Position numbers and translations under genes: made by a program
The notes under the pieces: model-generated
Told to the model about the DNA's origin: nothing
Databases searched by the model: none
What the model saw: only the letters and a program-made list of their open reading frames with translations
NCBI GenBank assembly: GCA_963729325.1
Contig: CAVSNS010000008.1
Coordinates: forward strand, 1 to 64,000
Direction: 5' to 3'
Length of the DNA stretch: 64,000 bases
Origin: JABCYV01 sp963729325
Lineage (GTDB): Bacteria; Acidobacteriota; Terriglobia; Terriglobales; Acidobacteriaceae
Part shown: positions 17,974-27,000 of the stretch, one piece after another
How the letters are laid out: every line of letters starts with the position of its first letter
Numbering within the stretch: position 1 is the stretch's first letter

Positions 17974-18548
17974 TGTTTCTCCTTCATTTCGCGTAGTTTC
18001 GCGGTCGCCCGCGCTAATTGCGCTTTGACCGTGCCGATTTTGAGTTCAAGCAGCTCAGCGATCTCCAGCAGCGGCATTTCTTCCGCGAAGCGGAGAAAGA
18101 AAATCTCGTGCTGCTGCGGCGACAGCGAAGACAACGCGTTCCACACTGATTGCAATTCTTCCCGGGCCAGCAGCACCCGTTCTGGCGACGGTTCCAGCGA
18201 GGCAAACCGCAGCGGCTGAGCGGCGTCGTGCTCTTCCACGCCGATCAACCGTTTCCAGAATGACGCCCGCCGGTTCTTCCCGTGATCGCGTACCAGGTTG
18301 AGGGCAATTCGCAGCAGCCAGGTTTCGATCCGGCATTCACCGCGGAAGCTGGCCCGTTTCTGATAGGCGCGCAGGAAACACTCTTGCGTCAAGTTATCAG
18401 CGATGTCTTCATCCCGAACCAGCAGGTAAATCACGCGATGCACCCGCCGCTGATGTCGTCGCATGATGTCTTCGAAACTCGACGCCGATATGGCTTCTGC
18501 TGGGGCCTGCACAGCCGGGTTCAAGGTAGCGGTCAGCGCGGACTCCAC
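17964..18548 (-). CDS. ECF-type RNA polymerase sigma factor
   Basis: 194 residues. Region 2 is at about 28-95 (FEDIMRRHQRRVHRVIYLLV, DNLTQECFLRAYQK, ETWLLRIALNLVRD) and region 4 at 130-185 (ALSSLSPQQHEIFFLRFAEE, LEIAELLELKIGTVKAQLAR), the helix-turn-helix for the -35 box. It should direct polymerase to a stress regulon and be held by the anti-sigma factor whose gene overlaps its 3' end. The leader is divergent from the transporter gene at 18661. Confidence 0.93.
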   Translation of the reverse strand: MESALTATLNPAVQAPAEAISASSFEDIMRRHQRRVHRVIYLLVRDEDIADNLTQECFLRAYQKRASFRGECRIETWLLRIALNLVRDHGKNRRASFWKRLIGVEEHDAAQPLRFASLEPSPERVLLAREELQSVWNALSSLSPQQHEIFFLRFAEEMPLLEIAELLELKIGTVKAQLARATAKLREMKEKQWR

Positions 18549-18660
18549 TCTCTTCCTCTCCTGTTGTCACTATGGACGAGTTTCCGCGTCCAAGGTTTAC
18601 AATCTGCATCCAAATTACCGTCAGTCGCTTTCAGACAGAGCGGTAGAATTCCTCAGCAGA

Positions 18661-19159
18661 ATGGATCTCGGAGACCACGTTCGCACTACCGGCGGCGCGC
18701 TTAAGAACTGGATCATCGCCCAGTTGCAAGACTCGCTCGCTGTCGCAATCTTGTGGCTGATCGGACTTTATCTGCTGAAAGTGCCATGGGCGCCTTTCTG
18801 GGCGCTGCTGGCCGGCTGTTTTGCAGTTCGTGCCCCACGTCGGACCAGCGCTGGGTATGATCGGTCCAGCGCTCACTGCCGCCCTGAGCTGGAAAGATTG
18901 GGAGCATCCCCTTTACGTTCTCATTTTGTATGCGGCAATCGTAGTCGTGGATGGCCTTCTCCTGCAGCCCTATATCATGAAACGGACGGCGAAGGTGCCG
19001 ATCTGGGCATCGATCCTGACGCCCCTCGTCCTCGGGATTCTCATTCCATTCTGGGGAGTCCTACTCGCGCCGCCACTGTTAGCCGTGGTTTATGCGTACA
19101 AGGCGCGGCGAAATCCGGAAGAAGTACCTGCCCGCCGCCCTGGTCCTGGGCCTGGATGA
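18661..19159 (+). CDS. AI-2E family transporter-like protein, half length, frame broken once
   Basis: From the ATG at 18661: TTGGALKNWIIAQLQDSLAV, LLKVPWAPFWALLAG. One extra T in a T4 run (18819-18822) shifts the frame; it continues LQFVPHVGPALGMIGPALTA, YAAIVVVDGLLLQPYIMKRT and PFWGVLLAPPLLAVVYAYK. The total of about 165 residues covers only the C-terminal half of the ~350-residue AI-2E/PerM family. The divergent sigma gene 113 bases upstream leaves no room for the N-terminal half. Short homologues of this kind seem to exist in Acidobacteria (recollection). Confidence 0.65.
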
Positions 19160-19329
19160 ATCGCCAGTTCCCTGCTTCGCCCGTGCTATAATTTTCATTC
19201 GCCTGCGTACGTTTCGAGGCAAATCCCGAGGGTAATCTAGTGATCTCCTCTACGGGCGAGTCCTTGGCGGTTGGAATCGGCGCAAACAACACAGCTCAAC
19301 CTAGAGTTCAATAGACACGAGGTATCTCC

Positions 19330-20079
19330 ATGTCCGGCCATTCAAAATGGGCCACAATCAAACATAAAAAGGGCGCGCTCGACGCCAAGCGTGGCAAGAT
19401 TTTTACCCGCCTGATCAAGGAAATTTCGATTGCCGCCAAAAATGGCGGCGGAGACCCTGATGCCAACCCGCGTCTGCGTGGCGCCATTGTCGCTGCCAAA
19501 GCCGAGAACATGCCGGCCGACAATATTAAGCGCGCCATCCAGCGCGGCACTGGCGAATTGCCGGGCGCGACCTACGAAGAATTTTCACTCGAAGGCTATG
19601 GCCCCGGTGGCGTCGCCATCCTGCTCGACATCAATACCGATAACCGCAATCGCACGGTCAGCGAAATTCGGCACGTCTTCGGCAAAAATGGCGGCAACAT
19701 GGCCGAGGCTGGCGCGGTCTCCTGGATGTTTCACAAGAAGGGCGACATCGTTATCCCCAAATCAGCCGCCAAGGAAGACGACCTGATGGGAATTGTGCTC
19801 GACGCTGGAGCTGAGGATCTGCGCGATGACGGCGACAATTGGGAAGTACTGTGCGAGCCTGCGGCGTACGAAGCTGTTCTGGAAGCGATCAAGAAAGCTG
19901 GCATTCAACCTGTTTCTTCCAGCGTGGCCATGATTCCGCAGAATTACATTAAGTTGGAAGGTGCCGCGGCCAGCACCATGATCCGGCTGATGGAAGCGTT
20001 CGAAGAGCATGACGACGTCCAGAACGTGCATTCCAATTTCGACATCGATCAAAAGCTGCTCGAGGAAGTGGCCGGCTAA
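19330..20079 (+). CDS. YebC/PmpR family regulator
   Basis: 249 residues, full length. It starts MSGHSKWATIKHKKGALDAK, the universal YebC signature, then FTRLIKEISIAAKNGGGDP and NMPADNIKRAI. The acidic C-terminal domain includes EEHDDVQNVHSNFDI. Members act as DNA-binding regulators or, as recent work shows, help ribosomes translate difficult proline-rich motifs. GGTATCTCC precedes the ATG. A good terminator follows. Confidence 0.96.
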   Translation: MSGHSKWATIKHKKGALDAKRGKIFTRLIKEISIAAKNGGGDPDANPRLRGAIVAAKAENMPADNIKRAIQRGTGELPGATYEEFSLEGYGPGGVAILLDINTDNRNRTVSEIRHVFGKNGGNMAEAGAVSWMFHKKGDIVIPKSAAKEDDLMGIVLDAGAEDLRDDGDNWEVLCEPAAYEAVLEAIKKAGIQPVSSSVAMIPQNYIKLEGAAASTMIRLMEAFEEHDDVQNVHSNFDIDQKLLEEVAG

Positions 20080-20116
20080 AATTTCTCGCTGCAGAATTGC
20101 TCAAGTGAAAAATCAA

Positions 20117-20146
20117 GCCGCCCAGCCCAGGGCGGCTGTTGTTTTT
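20117..20146 (+). terminator. Rho-independent terminator after yebC
   Basis: Stem GCCGCCC / GGGCGGC with a six-base loop, followed by TGTTGTTTTT, 37 bases after the yebC stop. Confidence 0.85.
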
Positions 20147-20353
20147 ATCATGAATTTCCAGCTTCTTCGAGACGCAAAACATCGCTCGGTAGACTTTTCA
20201 ACACTGCGGTGCAAAATTCTGTGCAAAAGCGGGAAACTACCTTCGCAACTATCTCAGCGAGAGTGGCTTCTACATTTTGCACACAGCCGGGTGCTGGCAC
20301 GTTAGTGTTGGCCGGATGCAAAGTGGGTTCGCGCCACATTCCTGGAGGCTGAT

Positions 20354-21103
20354 TTGAAGGTCAGGCTCGACAAATTGCTGCTGGAACGCGGTATGGCAGC
20401 CTCGCGGGAACGCGCCCAGGCCATGATCCTCGCGGGCAAAGTTTTGGTGGACGGACAAAAAGTAGAGAAAGCTGGTGCAGGAGTGAATACGGCGTCGGAC
20501 ATTCGTCTTCTCGGCGAAGATTTGAAATACGTCAGCCGCGGCGGCCTGAAGCTGGAGAAAGCTCTCGCGCACTGGCATATCGATGTTCGAGGAAAAGTCT
20601 GTCTCGACGTAGGTGCTTCCACCGGCGGCTTCACCGACTGCTTGCTGCAGCACGGTGCGGCTCGCGTGATTGCTGTGGACACCGGCCACGGCCAGATTGA
20701 TTTTCGCTTGCGGCAGGATCCCCGCGTTCGCTTGCTGGAAAAAACCAACGCCCGTTATCTCACTCAGAAACAAGTTGGACAGATCGTGGATCTCGTCGTG
20801 ATGGATGTATCCTTCATATCCGCAACCTTGGTTCTGCCCGCGGTCATCGCCGCAGCTCTGCCGGATACACCAGAGCAACGCCGCGGCTGCCAGATTGTGG
20901 TGCTGGTCAAGCCACAGTTTGAAGTTGGCCGGGAACAAGTAGGAAAGGGCGGTATCGTGCGCGACCTGGAAGCGCAAAAGATTGCCGTAGAAAAAGTGCG
21001 TCAGGCGCTCATCGCCCTGAATTGCGCTGAAAACGACATCGTCGAGTCCCCGATCCTGGGCGCGGAAGGCAACCGGGAATTCCTGCTGTACGGAATCTTT
21101 TGA
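20354..21103 (+). CDS. tlyA: TlyA family rRNA (cytidine-2'-O)-methyltransferase
   Basis: 249 residues from a TTG start. An N-terminal S4 RNA-binding domain (VRLDKLLLERGMAASRERAQ) is followed by a FtsJ-like methyltransferase: SAM motif DVGASTGGFTDCLLQ (~80-95), then VVMDVSFIS and VLVKPQFE with the K-D-K-E type catalytic set. In known members it methylates 16S and/or 23S rRNA and affects capreomycin sensitivity. It stands alone after the yebC terminator. Confidence 0.94.
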   Translation: MKVRLDKLLLERGMAASRERAQAMILAGKVLVDGQKVEKAGAGVNTASDIRLLGEDLKYVSRGGLKLEKALAHWHIDVRGKVCLDVGASTGGFTDCLLQHGAARVIAVDTGHGQIDFRLRQDPRVRLLEKTNARYLTQKQVGQIVDLVVMDVSFISATLVLPAVIAAALPDTPEQRRGCQIVVLVKPQFEVGREQVGKGGIVRDLEAQKIAVEKVRQALIALNCAENDIVESPILGAEGNREFLLYGIF

Positions 21104-21213
21104 GAGCTAGCGGTGATCTGGATGGTGAGCTTCGCCAGCGTTGTCCCCAAGGTCAAGTTCACGCTGTTACAACTGCGCAGAGTCGTGCATGGCTCAGATC
21201 GACACATTGTGCT

Positions 21214-22465
21214 CTAAGCAATTTTCCGCAGCACCAGTGCTGAATTCTTCGATCCGAACGCAATGCAATTACACACCGCGTGCTCGATCGTCTTTTTCCG
21301 CCCTACATCCGGAACGTAATCGAGATCGCACTCCGGGTCAGGAGTCTCTAAGTTGATGGTTGGCGGAACCTGCCCGCTTTGCATGGCAACAATGGTCGCC
21401 GCCACTCCCGCCGCCCCGCACGCGCCTTGTGGATGCCCAATCTGCGATTTCAATGCCGACATCGGCACCTCCCGCGCCCGTTCACCCAGTGCCAATTTCA
21501 GCGCTCGCGTCTCGATGCGATCGTTCAACTGGGTCGAGGTCCCATGCAGATTGACGTAGTCCACATCCCTCGCTCCGATTCCCGCCTCTTTCATTGCCAA
21601 TCCGATGGCCCGCGCCGGCTCTTCCCCACATTCCTGCAAGCGCACTCGATGGAATGCTTCGCAGGTAGAACCATATCCAGCCACTTCGGCCAGCATCTTT
21701 GCCCCGCGCGCCTTCGCGTGCTCATATTCCTCAAGCACAAACATCCACGCACCTTCGGCCAGCACGAAACCGTCGCGATCCACCGAAAACGGACGCGATC
21801 CCTTCTCCGGCGCATGATTCCACGAGTCGGTGAGAATCTTCATCAATATGAAGCCCTTAATAATGCCCAGCGCGATCGGCGCATCCGCCCCTCCGGTCAG
21901 CACCCGATCCAGGCGCCCGGTCTGAATCTGCCGCATCGCATACCCGAAGCCGTCGGTGGACGAAGTGCATCCCGTGGTCACCACATGGCTCGGCCCTCGC
22001 AAGCCAAAACGAACGCTGAGTTCGCTCGACAGCGTTCCCATCACTCCCGTGGGCACGCAGAACAGACTCATCTGCTTGTACTGCTGATGAAAGAAGAGCC
22101 GGTATTGCTCCTCGGTGAATTCCTGCGATCCGCCGCCTGATCCCAGAATGACTCCGAAGCGCCGCTTTTGTTCCAGAGGCAGGGACGTAGCATCGATTCC
22201 CGCTTCCCGCAAAGCTTCCGTAGCTGCGGCCAGCGCCAGCGGTAACACCCGCGACACATGTTTGCGCTCACGCTTCTCTACCCACGCCAGTTCATCGAAG
22301 TCCGCCACTTCGCCCGCAATCTGCACCGGAATCTCTGCCGGATCAAAACGCGAGATGTGGCGTACGCCGCTGCGCCCCTGCAGAATGCCCTCGCCGAAAG
22401 CCGCATTTCCCACGCCATTGGGACTCACCGCTCCCCATCCCTGTGATCACTACCCGTCGCTTCAA
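21214..22465 (-). CDS. Beta-ketoacyl-ACP synthase (FabF-like), frame broken near the start
   Basis: The true start is a TTG at 22465 with AAGGAG six bases upstream, giving KRRVVITGMG; one extra base near 22432 shifts the frame, which then reads AVSPNGVGN onward to 21214. About 415 residues. The thiolase-fold active site is complete: Cys in TTGCTSSTDG, His in LHGTST and His in SQIGHPQGACG. The enzyme extends acyl-ACP in fatty-acid or polyketide synthesis. No acyl carrier protein gene is nearby, so it may serve a specialised pathway. Confidence 0.87.
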
Positions 22466-22518
22466 GCCATACTCCTTGGACTGCAAGGTTAGATGCGGCC
22501 GCGTGAGCAGTTACTGCA

Positions 22519-22553
22519 TCAACTAAGAACTAGGAACTGGCCACTGAGAACTG
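22519..22553. repeat. AACTG-type short tandem motif
   Basis: A run of imperfect AGAACT/GAACTG/ACTGAGAACTG units in the gap before the M15 gene. A similar stretch in reverse orientation lies at 52752-52795. Confidence 0.5.
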
Positions 22554-22579
22554 ACCTTTATTCCATCCTATGAACAAGT

Positions 22580-23104
22580 CTAATACCCGGTACAAAACTG
22601 GAAGTGCATCGGATCTCGCCGGTCTCCGCTCCAATCCCCGCCCCACTCGAAACCGGCGTCGCGGAACAGCTCGATTATGCCGGCGTCCATGTCTCCCGCC
22701 GACCCTTGCAGATTCGTCTCCGGATTCAGATCAATCGCAATTCCCCAACTGTGCGTCGAAAGCTTAACACTGGTCCGCTCCGGCCGGAATGCAAAACAGC
22801 CGCCGAAGCTCTTTACTTTTGGCTGCAGTTCCTCGGCCAAAATATTCGCGAACACATTTCCAAAAATTGCGGTGAGCCGCTTGTGGCAGGCGAACTGACG
22901 GACGCTCTTGGAATGGTCCCATGAAAGAAGCAGCGGAAACGGGAGCGCCACGTGATCCATGAACTCTGTCTGCCAGCGCGGATCCAGCGTACCATCCGGC
23001 CGGATGTAATCATGCACGTCACCGAAGCTTGCAATAATCTGGTCCACGCCTGAAGGCGGGGCCAAGATCAGCGCACTTCGGTCAAGACGGTAATCTCGAG
23101 TCAC
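22580..23104 (-). CDS. M15 family D-Ala-D-Ala carboxypeptidase-like protein
   Basis: 174 residues. The metal site is recognisable: the conserved His-Asp in STHSWGIAIDLNPETN, and the third ligand His in DPMHFQF after GFEWGGDWSG. This matches the peptidase M15 (VanY-like/endolysin) fold. No signal peptide is visible. It would cut peptidoglycan peptide bonds. It is divergent from ubiD, with 70 bases between. Confidence 0.85.
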   Translation of the reverse strand: MTRDYRLDRSALILAPPSGVDQIIASFGDVHDYIRPDGTLDPRWQTEFMDHVALPFPLLLSWDHSKSVRQFACHKRLTAIFGNVFANILAEELQPKVKSFGGCFAFRPERTSVKLSTHSWGIAIDLNPETNLQGSAGDMDAGIIELFRDAGFEWGGDWSGDRRDPMHFQFCTGY

Positions 23105-23174
23105 GGAACTGCTTCCTGTCTGGCGAGGTTTAAGTTAAGCCGTATAATCGAACGTTTCCAAGCCGGAGGAATCT

Positions 23175-24752
23175 TTGCCCTACGATGATCTGCGCGCCTG
23201 GATCGCTGCGCTCGACCGCGCTGGTGAACTGAAAAAGATCCGCGCCGAAGTCGACCCCATCCTCGAAATCGCCGAAATCACCGACCGAGTCAGCAAGATG
23301 CGCGGAGGAGGCCCTGCTCTTCTCTTCCAAAACATCAAAGGCCATCCCGGATCGCAGGTGCTCATCAATCAATTCGGTTCTGCCCGTCGTATGAACCTGG
23401 CATTGGAAGTGGACGCCCTCGATGAAGTCGCTGACCGCATCCGCCTCTTCATGGATGTGAAATCTCCGCAAGGATTCCTCGACAAAGTCAAAATGCTTCC
23501 GATGCTCGCGGAAATGGGAAAATTCTTTCCCAAGACTGTTTCTAGCGGCCCTTGCAAAGACGTCGTCAAGCACGAGAATTTTTCGCTACTCGATTTCCCC
23601 ATCCTGCAATGCTGGCCCAAGGATGCAGGCCGCTTCATCACTCTTCCATGCGTTGTCACGCGCGATCCCAAGAGCGGCAAGCGGAACGTCGGAATGTATC
23701 GTCTCCAGGTTTTCGATGAGCGCACCACCGGCCTGCATTGGCAGCGGCAAAAGGTTGGCGCGGAACACTATCGCGAAGCTCTGCGCCGGGCCGCCGCTCA
23801 AAATACCGATGTAGGCGCGGGCGTCCTCGCCCGTGCTTCCACTTCGGTCGATCTCATGGCGCGATCCTCGGGCGGATCAGTTCTCGCCGACCGTAGTCCC
23901 TCCGGAAAGATGGAGGTTGCTGTCGCAATCGGCACTGACCCGGCTGTCACGTTTTCCGCCATCGTTCCCGCGCCTCCTGACATAGAGGAGTATCTGATCG
24001 CCGGATTCCTGCGCCAGAAACCGGTTGAGCTGGTGAAATGCGAGACCGTAGACCTCGAAGTGCCAGCCAGTTCCGAGATAGTTCTGGAAGGCCACGTTCA
24101 CCTCGATGAACTCCGCACCGAAGGACCTTTCGGTGATCACACCGGCTTCTATTCTCTCGAAGATCTCTATCCCGTCTTCCACGTCTCCTGCGTCACGCAT
24201 CGCAAGGATCCTATTTATGCGACCACCATCGTCGGCAAACCGCCGATGGAGGACGGCTGGATGGGCAAAGCGGTAGAACGCATCTTTTTGCCGCTAATGA
24301 AGGTGACTATCCCCGAAATTGTGGACATCAACCTCCCCGTCGAAGGCATCTTTCACAACCTCATGCTGGTCGCTATAAGAAAATCTTATCCGGGCCAGGC
24401 TCGCAAAGTGATGAACGCTATCTGGTCGCTGGGGCAGGCGATGTTCACAAAGTGCATCATTGTGGTGGACGAAGACGTGAACGTTCAGGACATTGCCGAG
24501 GTCACACTCAAGGTGCTGAACCACATTGATCCGGAGCGCGACATCCAATTTACCCTCGGACCGATCGATTCTCTCGACCACGCCTCCCGTCTCCCAAATT
24601 ACGGCTCCAAGATGGGGATTGATGCCACGCGAAAATGGGCCAGCGAAGGCTTCACGCGTCCATGGCCGGATGAGATTTTGATGGACGCGAAAACCAAGGC
24701 GCTGGTAGACAGCAAGTGGAGATCACTGGCGAAAGAGTTAGGAATCGAGTAA
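23175..24752 (+). CDS. UbiD family prenylated-FMN-dependent decarboxylase
   Basis: 525 residues from a TTG start with GGAGG six bases upstream. Family landmarks are present: the N-terminal YDDLRAWIAALDRAGELKKI, the TLPCVVTRDPKSGKRNVGMY strand, then EGPFGDHTGFYS and VGKPPMEDGWMGKAVERIF. UbiD enzymes decarboxylate aromatic or unsaturated acids, including ubiquinone and menaquinone precursors, using prenyl-FMN made by UbiX. A ~25-residue Ala/Ser-rich stretch (NTDVGAGVLARASTSVDLMA) sits where shorter members have a tight loop. No ubiX is in the window. Confidence 0.92.
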   Translation: MPYDDLRAWIAALDRAGELKKIRAEVDPILEIAEITDRVSKMRGGGPALLFQNIKGHPGSQVLINQFGSARRMNLALEVDALDEVADRIRLFMDVKSPQGFLDKVKMLPMLAEMGKFFPKTVSSGPCKDVVKHENFSLLDFPILQCWPKDAGRFITLPCVVTRDPKSGKRNVGMYRLQVFDERTTGLHWQRQKVGAEHYREALRRAAAQNTDVGAGVLARASTSVDLMARSSGGSVLADRSPSGKMEVAVAIGTDPAVTFSAIVPAPPDIEEYLIAGFLRQKPVELVKCETVDLEVPASSEIVLEGHVHLDELRTEGPFGDHTGFYSLEDLYPVFHVSCVTHRKDPIYATTIVGKPPMEDGWMGKAVERIFLPLMKVTIPEIVDINLPVEGIFHNLMLVAIRKSYPGQARKVMNAIWSLGQAMFTKCIIVVDEDVNVQDIAEVTLKVLNHIDPERDIQFTLGPIDSLDHASRLPNYGSKMGIDATRKWASEGFTRPWPDEILMDAKTKALVDSKWRSLAKELGIE

Positions 24753-24765
24753 GGTGGTGTTCCCC

Positions 24766-25263
24766 TCAACCCTTCGTCATCCGAAACCCATCCTTTCGCA
24801 AAGAACGCGAAAAGGATGGGGCACCCGAGATGGGGCACCCTACTTCTCCGGTTTCTTCTCCAGTTCCGGTCAAGGCGACTCTCGCTGGACTGCCGGGAAC
24901 AGAATCCAGAATGACCAGCGCGCCCAGTCTCGAACCGGCGATCGCTGGCGTGAAAGTTAGGTTGATAGTGCATTCTGCTCCCGGGGGCAGAGTGGCGCCA
25001 CAGTTGTGCGTCTCGCCGAAGTCGATGCCCGAAGGAATGATGTCCGTAATGGTCACGGGCGTGGCTCCGGCATTAGTCAGCGTCACCGTCCGCGGCGAAC
25101 TTGTTTTGCCCACTGGCTGCGTCCCAAAGTCCAGTTGCAGCGGCGTGACTTTGACCGTAGGAGCATTGTCGACGGGCCGGTGGATCTCCTGGGCGCTAGC
25201 GCCGAGCGCGAACAGAACACAGACCGCATTGGTGAACCACAGCTTCACGTAGGCTCCGGACAA
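24766..25263 (-). CDS. Choice-of-anchor D / HYDIN-like domain secreted protein
   Basis: 165 residues. It has a signal peptide ending ALGASAQ, then one Ig-like domain (about 38-130) with LDFGTQPVGKTSSPRTVTLT, NCGATLPPGAECTINLTFTP and VALTGTGE, the typical choice-of-anchor D repeat. The C-terminal ~30 residues (ISGAPSFSRSLRKDGFR) are encoded by a copy of the intergenic hairpin repeat at 24787-24840, so the natural stop has been lost or replaced. Probably periplasmic; function unknown. Confidence 0.75.
   Translation of the reverse strand: MSGAYVKLWFTNAVCVLFALGASAQEIHRPVDNAPTVKVTPLQLDFGTQPVGKTSSPRTVTLTNAGATPVTITDIIPSGIDFGETHNCGATLPPGAECTINLTFTPAIAGSRLGALVILDSVPGSPARVALTGTGEETGEVGCPISGAPSFSRSLRKDGFRMTKG
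24787..24840. repeat. Hairpin repeat, family A
   Basis: The CATCCTTTCGC arm and GCGAAAAGGATG arm flank AAAGAA, then GGGGCACCC appears twice. It is the same layout as the copies at 26.1-26.5, 30.4, 34.9 and 44.0 kb. Here it forms the 3' end of a coding frame. Confidence 0.75.
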
Positions 25264-25268
25264 AACGG

Positions 25269-25727
25269 CTATTCTAGCGCGTCTTTGACAAGGCTTAGCT
25301 CGTCCGGAGCTGGTTCGGCCGGGGCGGGCTCCGGGTCCGCTGCTGGCATCATGAGATGCCAGGCTTCGCGGTATTTCTCATAGCGGCCTTCAGGATGGCG
25401 GCCAAAAGGCCAAAAACTCATAGTCTTGGTTTCGAGTGCGACCGCGGGCACGACATACCAAACATTCAATGGGACGATGAAGGCGACGAGGAAATCGATC
25501 TCCTCCAGGGTATATTTGGGACGGCGTCTAGTCCCCCTGGCCTGTATTTGATAGCCGGGCCCGTACGCACGGCCAGTGGATTTCACCTGCACGTTCCACA
25601 GTTGTTTGCCGACGCTATGGAGATCGCGTGGCTCAACTACCAACGATGCAAGGACAAATTGCCCCCGATTCGAATGAAATAGGACCGCCCAATGACTGAA
25701 ATTGACCGCATAAAGCGTGTGGTCCAA
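25269..25727 (-). CDS. Group I intron-type PD-(D/E)XK endonuclease-like protein
   Basis: Up to 152 residues. LWNVQVKSTGRAYGPGYQIQ is the QxKxT core of the PD-(D/E)XK fold seen in the family named after group I intron endonucleases. TLEEIDFLVAFIVPLNVWYV and the C-terminal YREAWHLM also fit it. The N-terminal ~35 residues do not resemble the family and overlap the divergent gene at 25692, so the true start may be internal (TTG at 25643) or lost to an indel. It may be a stand-alone protein of unknown function. Confidence 0.65.
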   Translation of the reverse strand: MDHTLYAVNFSHWAVLFHSNRGQFVLASLVVEPRDLHSVGKQLWNVQVKSTGRAYGPGYQIQARGTRRRPKYTLEEIDFLVAFIVPLNVWYVVPAVALETKTMSFWPFGRHPEGRYEKYREAWHLMMPAADPEPAPAEPAPDELSLVKDALE

Positions 25728-26111
25728 GAGAGCAACGAGTATTCAAGAACTGGAGAAAACGCGAAAGCGCTGAAGCTTCTAGATGAGTCAATCGCAGAAG
25801 CAATTAGGGAAAATGACGGGCGGCGAGTGCGCGTGTTGAGCCGCCATGCCGCAGTGATCTCTGATCATTCAGGCGACCTTGCGTTAGTCAGACGCTATTG
25901 CGAGCAATCGCTTGCTTATTCCCCAGATGATGCTTTCGTGCGCTATAGCTTAGCCGACGCTCTGCTTCGGCAGGGGCAGGCCGAAGAAGGCAAGCAATAC
26001 GCGATCAGCTCATACAAGCTGAGCGTTCAGCAGGGGAGCGAGCGTGCCAGAAGTCTCGTTGAACTGATTCTTAAGCGATGGCCTGAACTTTCAGTGGAAG
26101 ATCGACCCTGA
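25692..26111 (+). CDS. Small TPR-like protein
   Basis: 139 residues: DRIKRVVQESNEYSRTGENA, KALKLLDESIAEA, RYCEQSLAYSPDDAFVRYSL and ADALLRQGQAEEGKQYAISS, making about three helical TPR-like hairpins. No signal peptide, so probably a cytoplasmic adaptor. It starts divergently and overlaps the annotated start of the endonuclease-like gene. Confidence 0.75.
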   Translation: MTEIDRIKRVVQESNEYSRTGENAKALKLLDESIAEAIRENDGRRVRVLSRHAAVISDHSGDLALVRRYCEQSLAYSPDDAFVRYSLADALLRQGQAEEGKQYAISSYKLSVQQGSERARSLVELILKRWPELSVEDRP

Positions 26112-26120
26112 GGCGGGTGG

Positions 26121-26470
26121 CGGGTGGCCCAGCCTTCGCGTTCTTTGCGAAGGCGGGGAGGCCCACCTTTGCGGTCTTTGCAAAGGTGGGGTTAGAAGGA
26201 TTCAGGCTGCACGCGTTCTGATCTTAGCCGCTCCCCAGGCACGTTGCTCCAGCCCGGCGAGTGGGAGACGCGAGTTTCGGTCCCATCCTTGGCAAAGAAC
26301 GTCAAGGATAGGGCACCCTCCGAGAGCTCAACAGGTTGAAAGCGAGGAATCCCACCCTTCGCAAAGAGCGCGAAGGATGGGCCACCCGACCGCCATCTCA
26401 CTCCCCACCTTTGCAAAAACCACAGAGGTGGGCCACCCGCCTTTGCAAAAACCGAAAAGGTGGGCCACCA
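26121..26470. repeat. Cluster of hairpin repeats, family A, in a gene-free gap
   Basis: Between 26112 and 26629 no gene is supported. At least five copies of the family A palindrome lie here: 26121-26155, 26160-26192, 26281-26320, 26346-26390 and 26401-26470 (two). Stem sequences differ but pair: CCTTCGC/GCGAAGG, CACCTTTGC/GCAAAGGTG, CATCCTT/AAGGATA. GGGCACCC or GGGCCACCC follows most copies. Long frames across it come from the repeats. Confidence 0.8.
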
Positions 26471-26629
26471 CGCCGATTCGAAAGCGGCCCATGCGCTTGA
26501 CGGAGAACGTCGCACGAGAGCACACTGGTTAGGAAGAGACAATCCTCACGTCACTCGTCTTCGGAGCGGTAATTCCTCGCCGATTAGCTCGATAACGCCT
26601 AACCAGTATTCTGCGAAAGGAGTACGAAG

Positions 26630-26947
26630 ATGAAAAAGCTGATGATCATTTCATTCGCGCTGGCCCTGCTGATGTCCGCGGTCGCTGTGGCTCAATACGG
26701 GGCGCAGCAGCCCGACACCAGCAAATCTAACGCGTCGATGAAAGCGGTTAGTGTCACGGGAAAAATTAGCGAAGATGGCAAGATGTTTGTGAGCGACAAG
26801 GACGGTAAGAGTTGGACCATAAGCAACCCGGATGCAGTAAAAGGACATGAAGGGCACCACGTCACCCTGCAAGCCCACGTAGACGCGGACAAGAACGAGG
26901 TTCAGGTGGTGTCGCTCAAGATGGCGAAGGATAGTATGCAAAAGTGA
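26630..26947 (+). CDS. Small secreted protein, hypothetical
   Basis: 105 residues with a signal peptide (MKKLMIISFALALLMSAVAV, cleavage near AQYGA). The mature part is a small beta-rich domain: VSVTGKISEDGKMFVSDKDG, KSWTISNPDAVKGHEGHHVT, LQAHVDADKNEVQVVSLKMA, resembling OB-fold-like repeats found in many acidobacterial exported proteins. AAAGGAG sits eight bases before the ATG. A terminator follows. Confidence 0.85.
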   Translation: MKKLMIISFALALLMSAVAVAQYGAQQPDTSKSNASMKAVSVTGKISEDGKMFVSDKDGKSWTISNPDAVKGHEGHHVTLQAHVDADKNEVQVVSLKMAKDSMQK

Positions 26948-26969
26948 ATCAGCCGTCACTTTTGTTTCG

Positions 26970-27000
26970 GGGCCAGCGACCATGCTGGCCCTTCTTATTT
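26970..27000 (+). terminator. Rho-independent terminator
   Basis: Stem GGGCCAGC / GCTGGCCC with a six-base loop, then TTCTTATTT, 22 bases after the stop of the small secreted protein gene. Confidence 0.85.

Noticed and set aside
26192..26542. Long minus-strand frames at 26.2-26.5 kb
   Set aside because: They are made of repeated hairpin copies (residues like LCEGW and FAKVG recur) and resemble no protein family.
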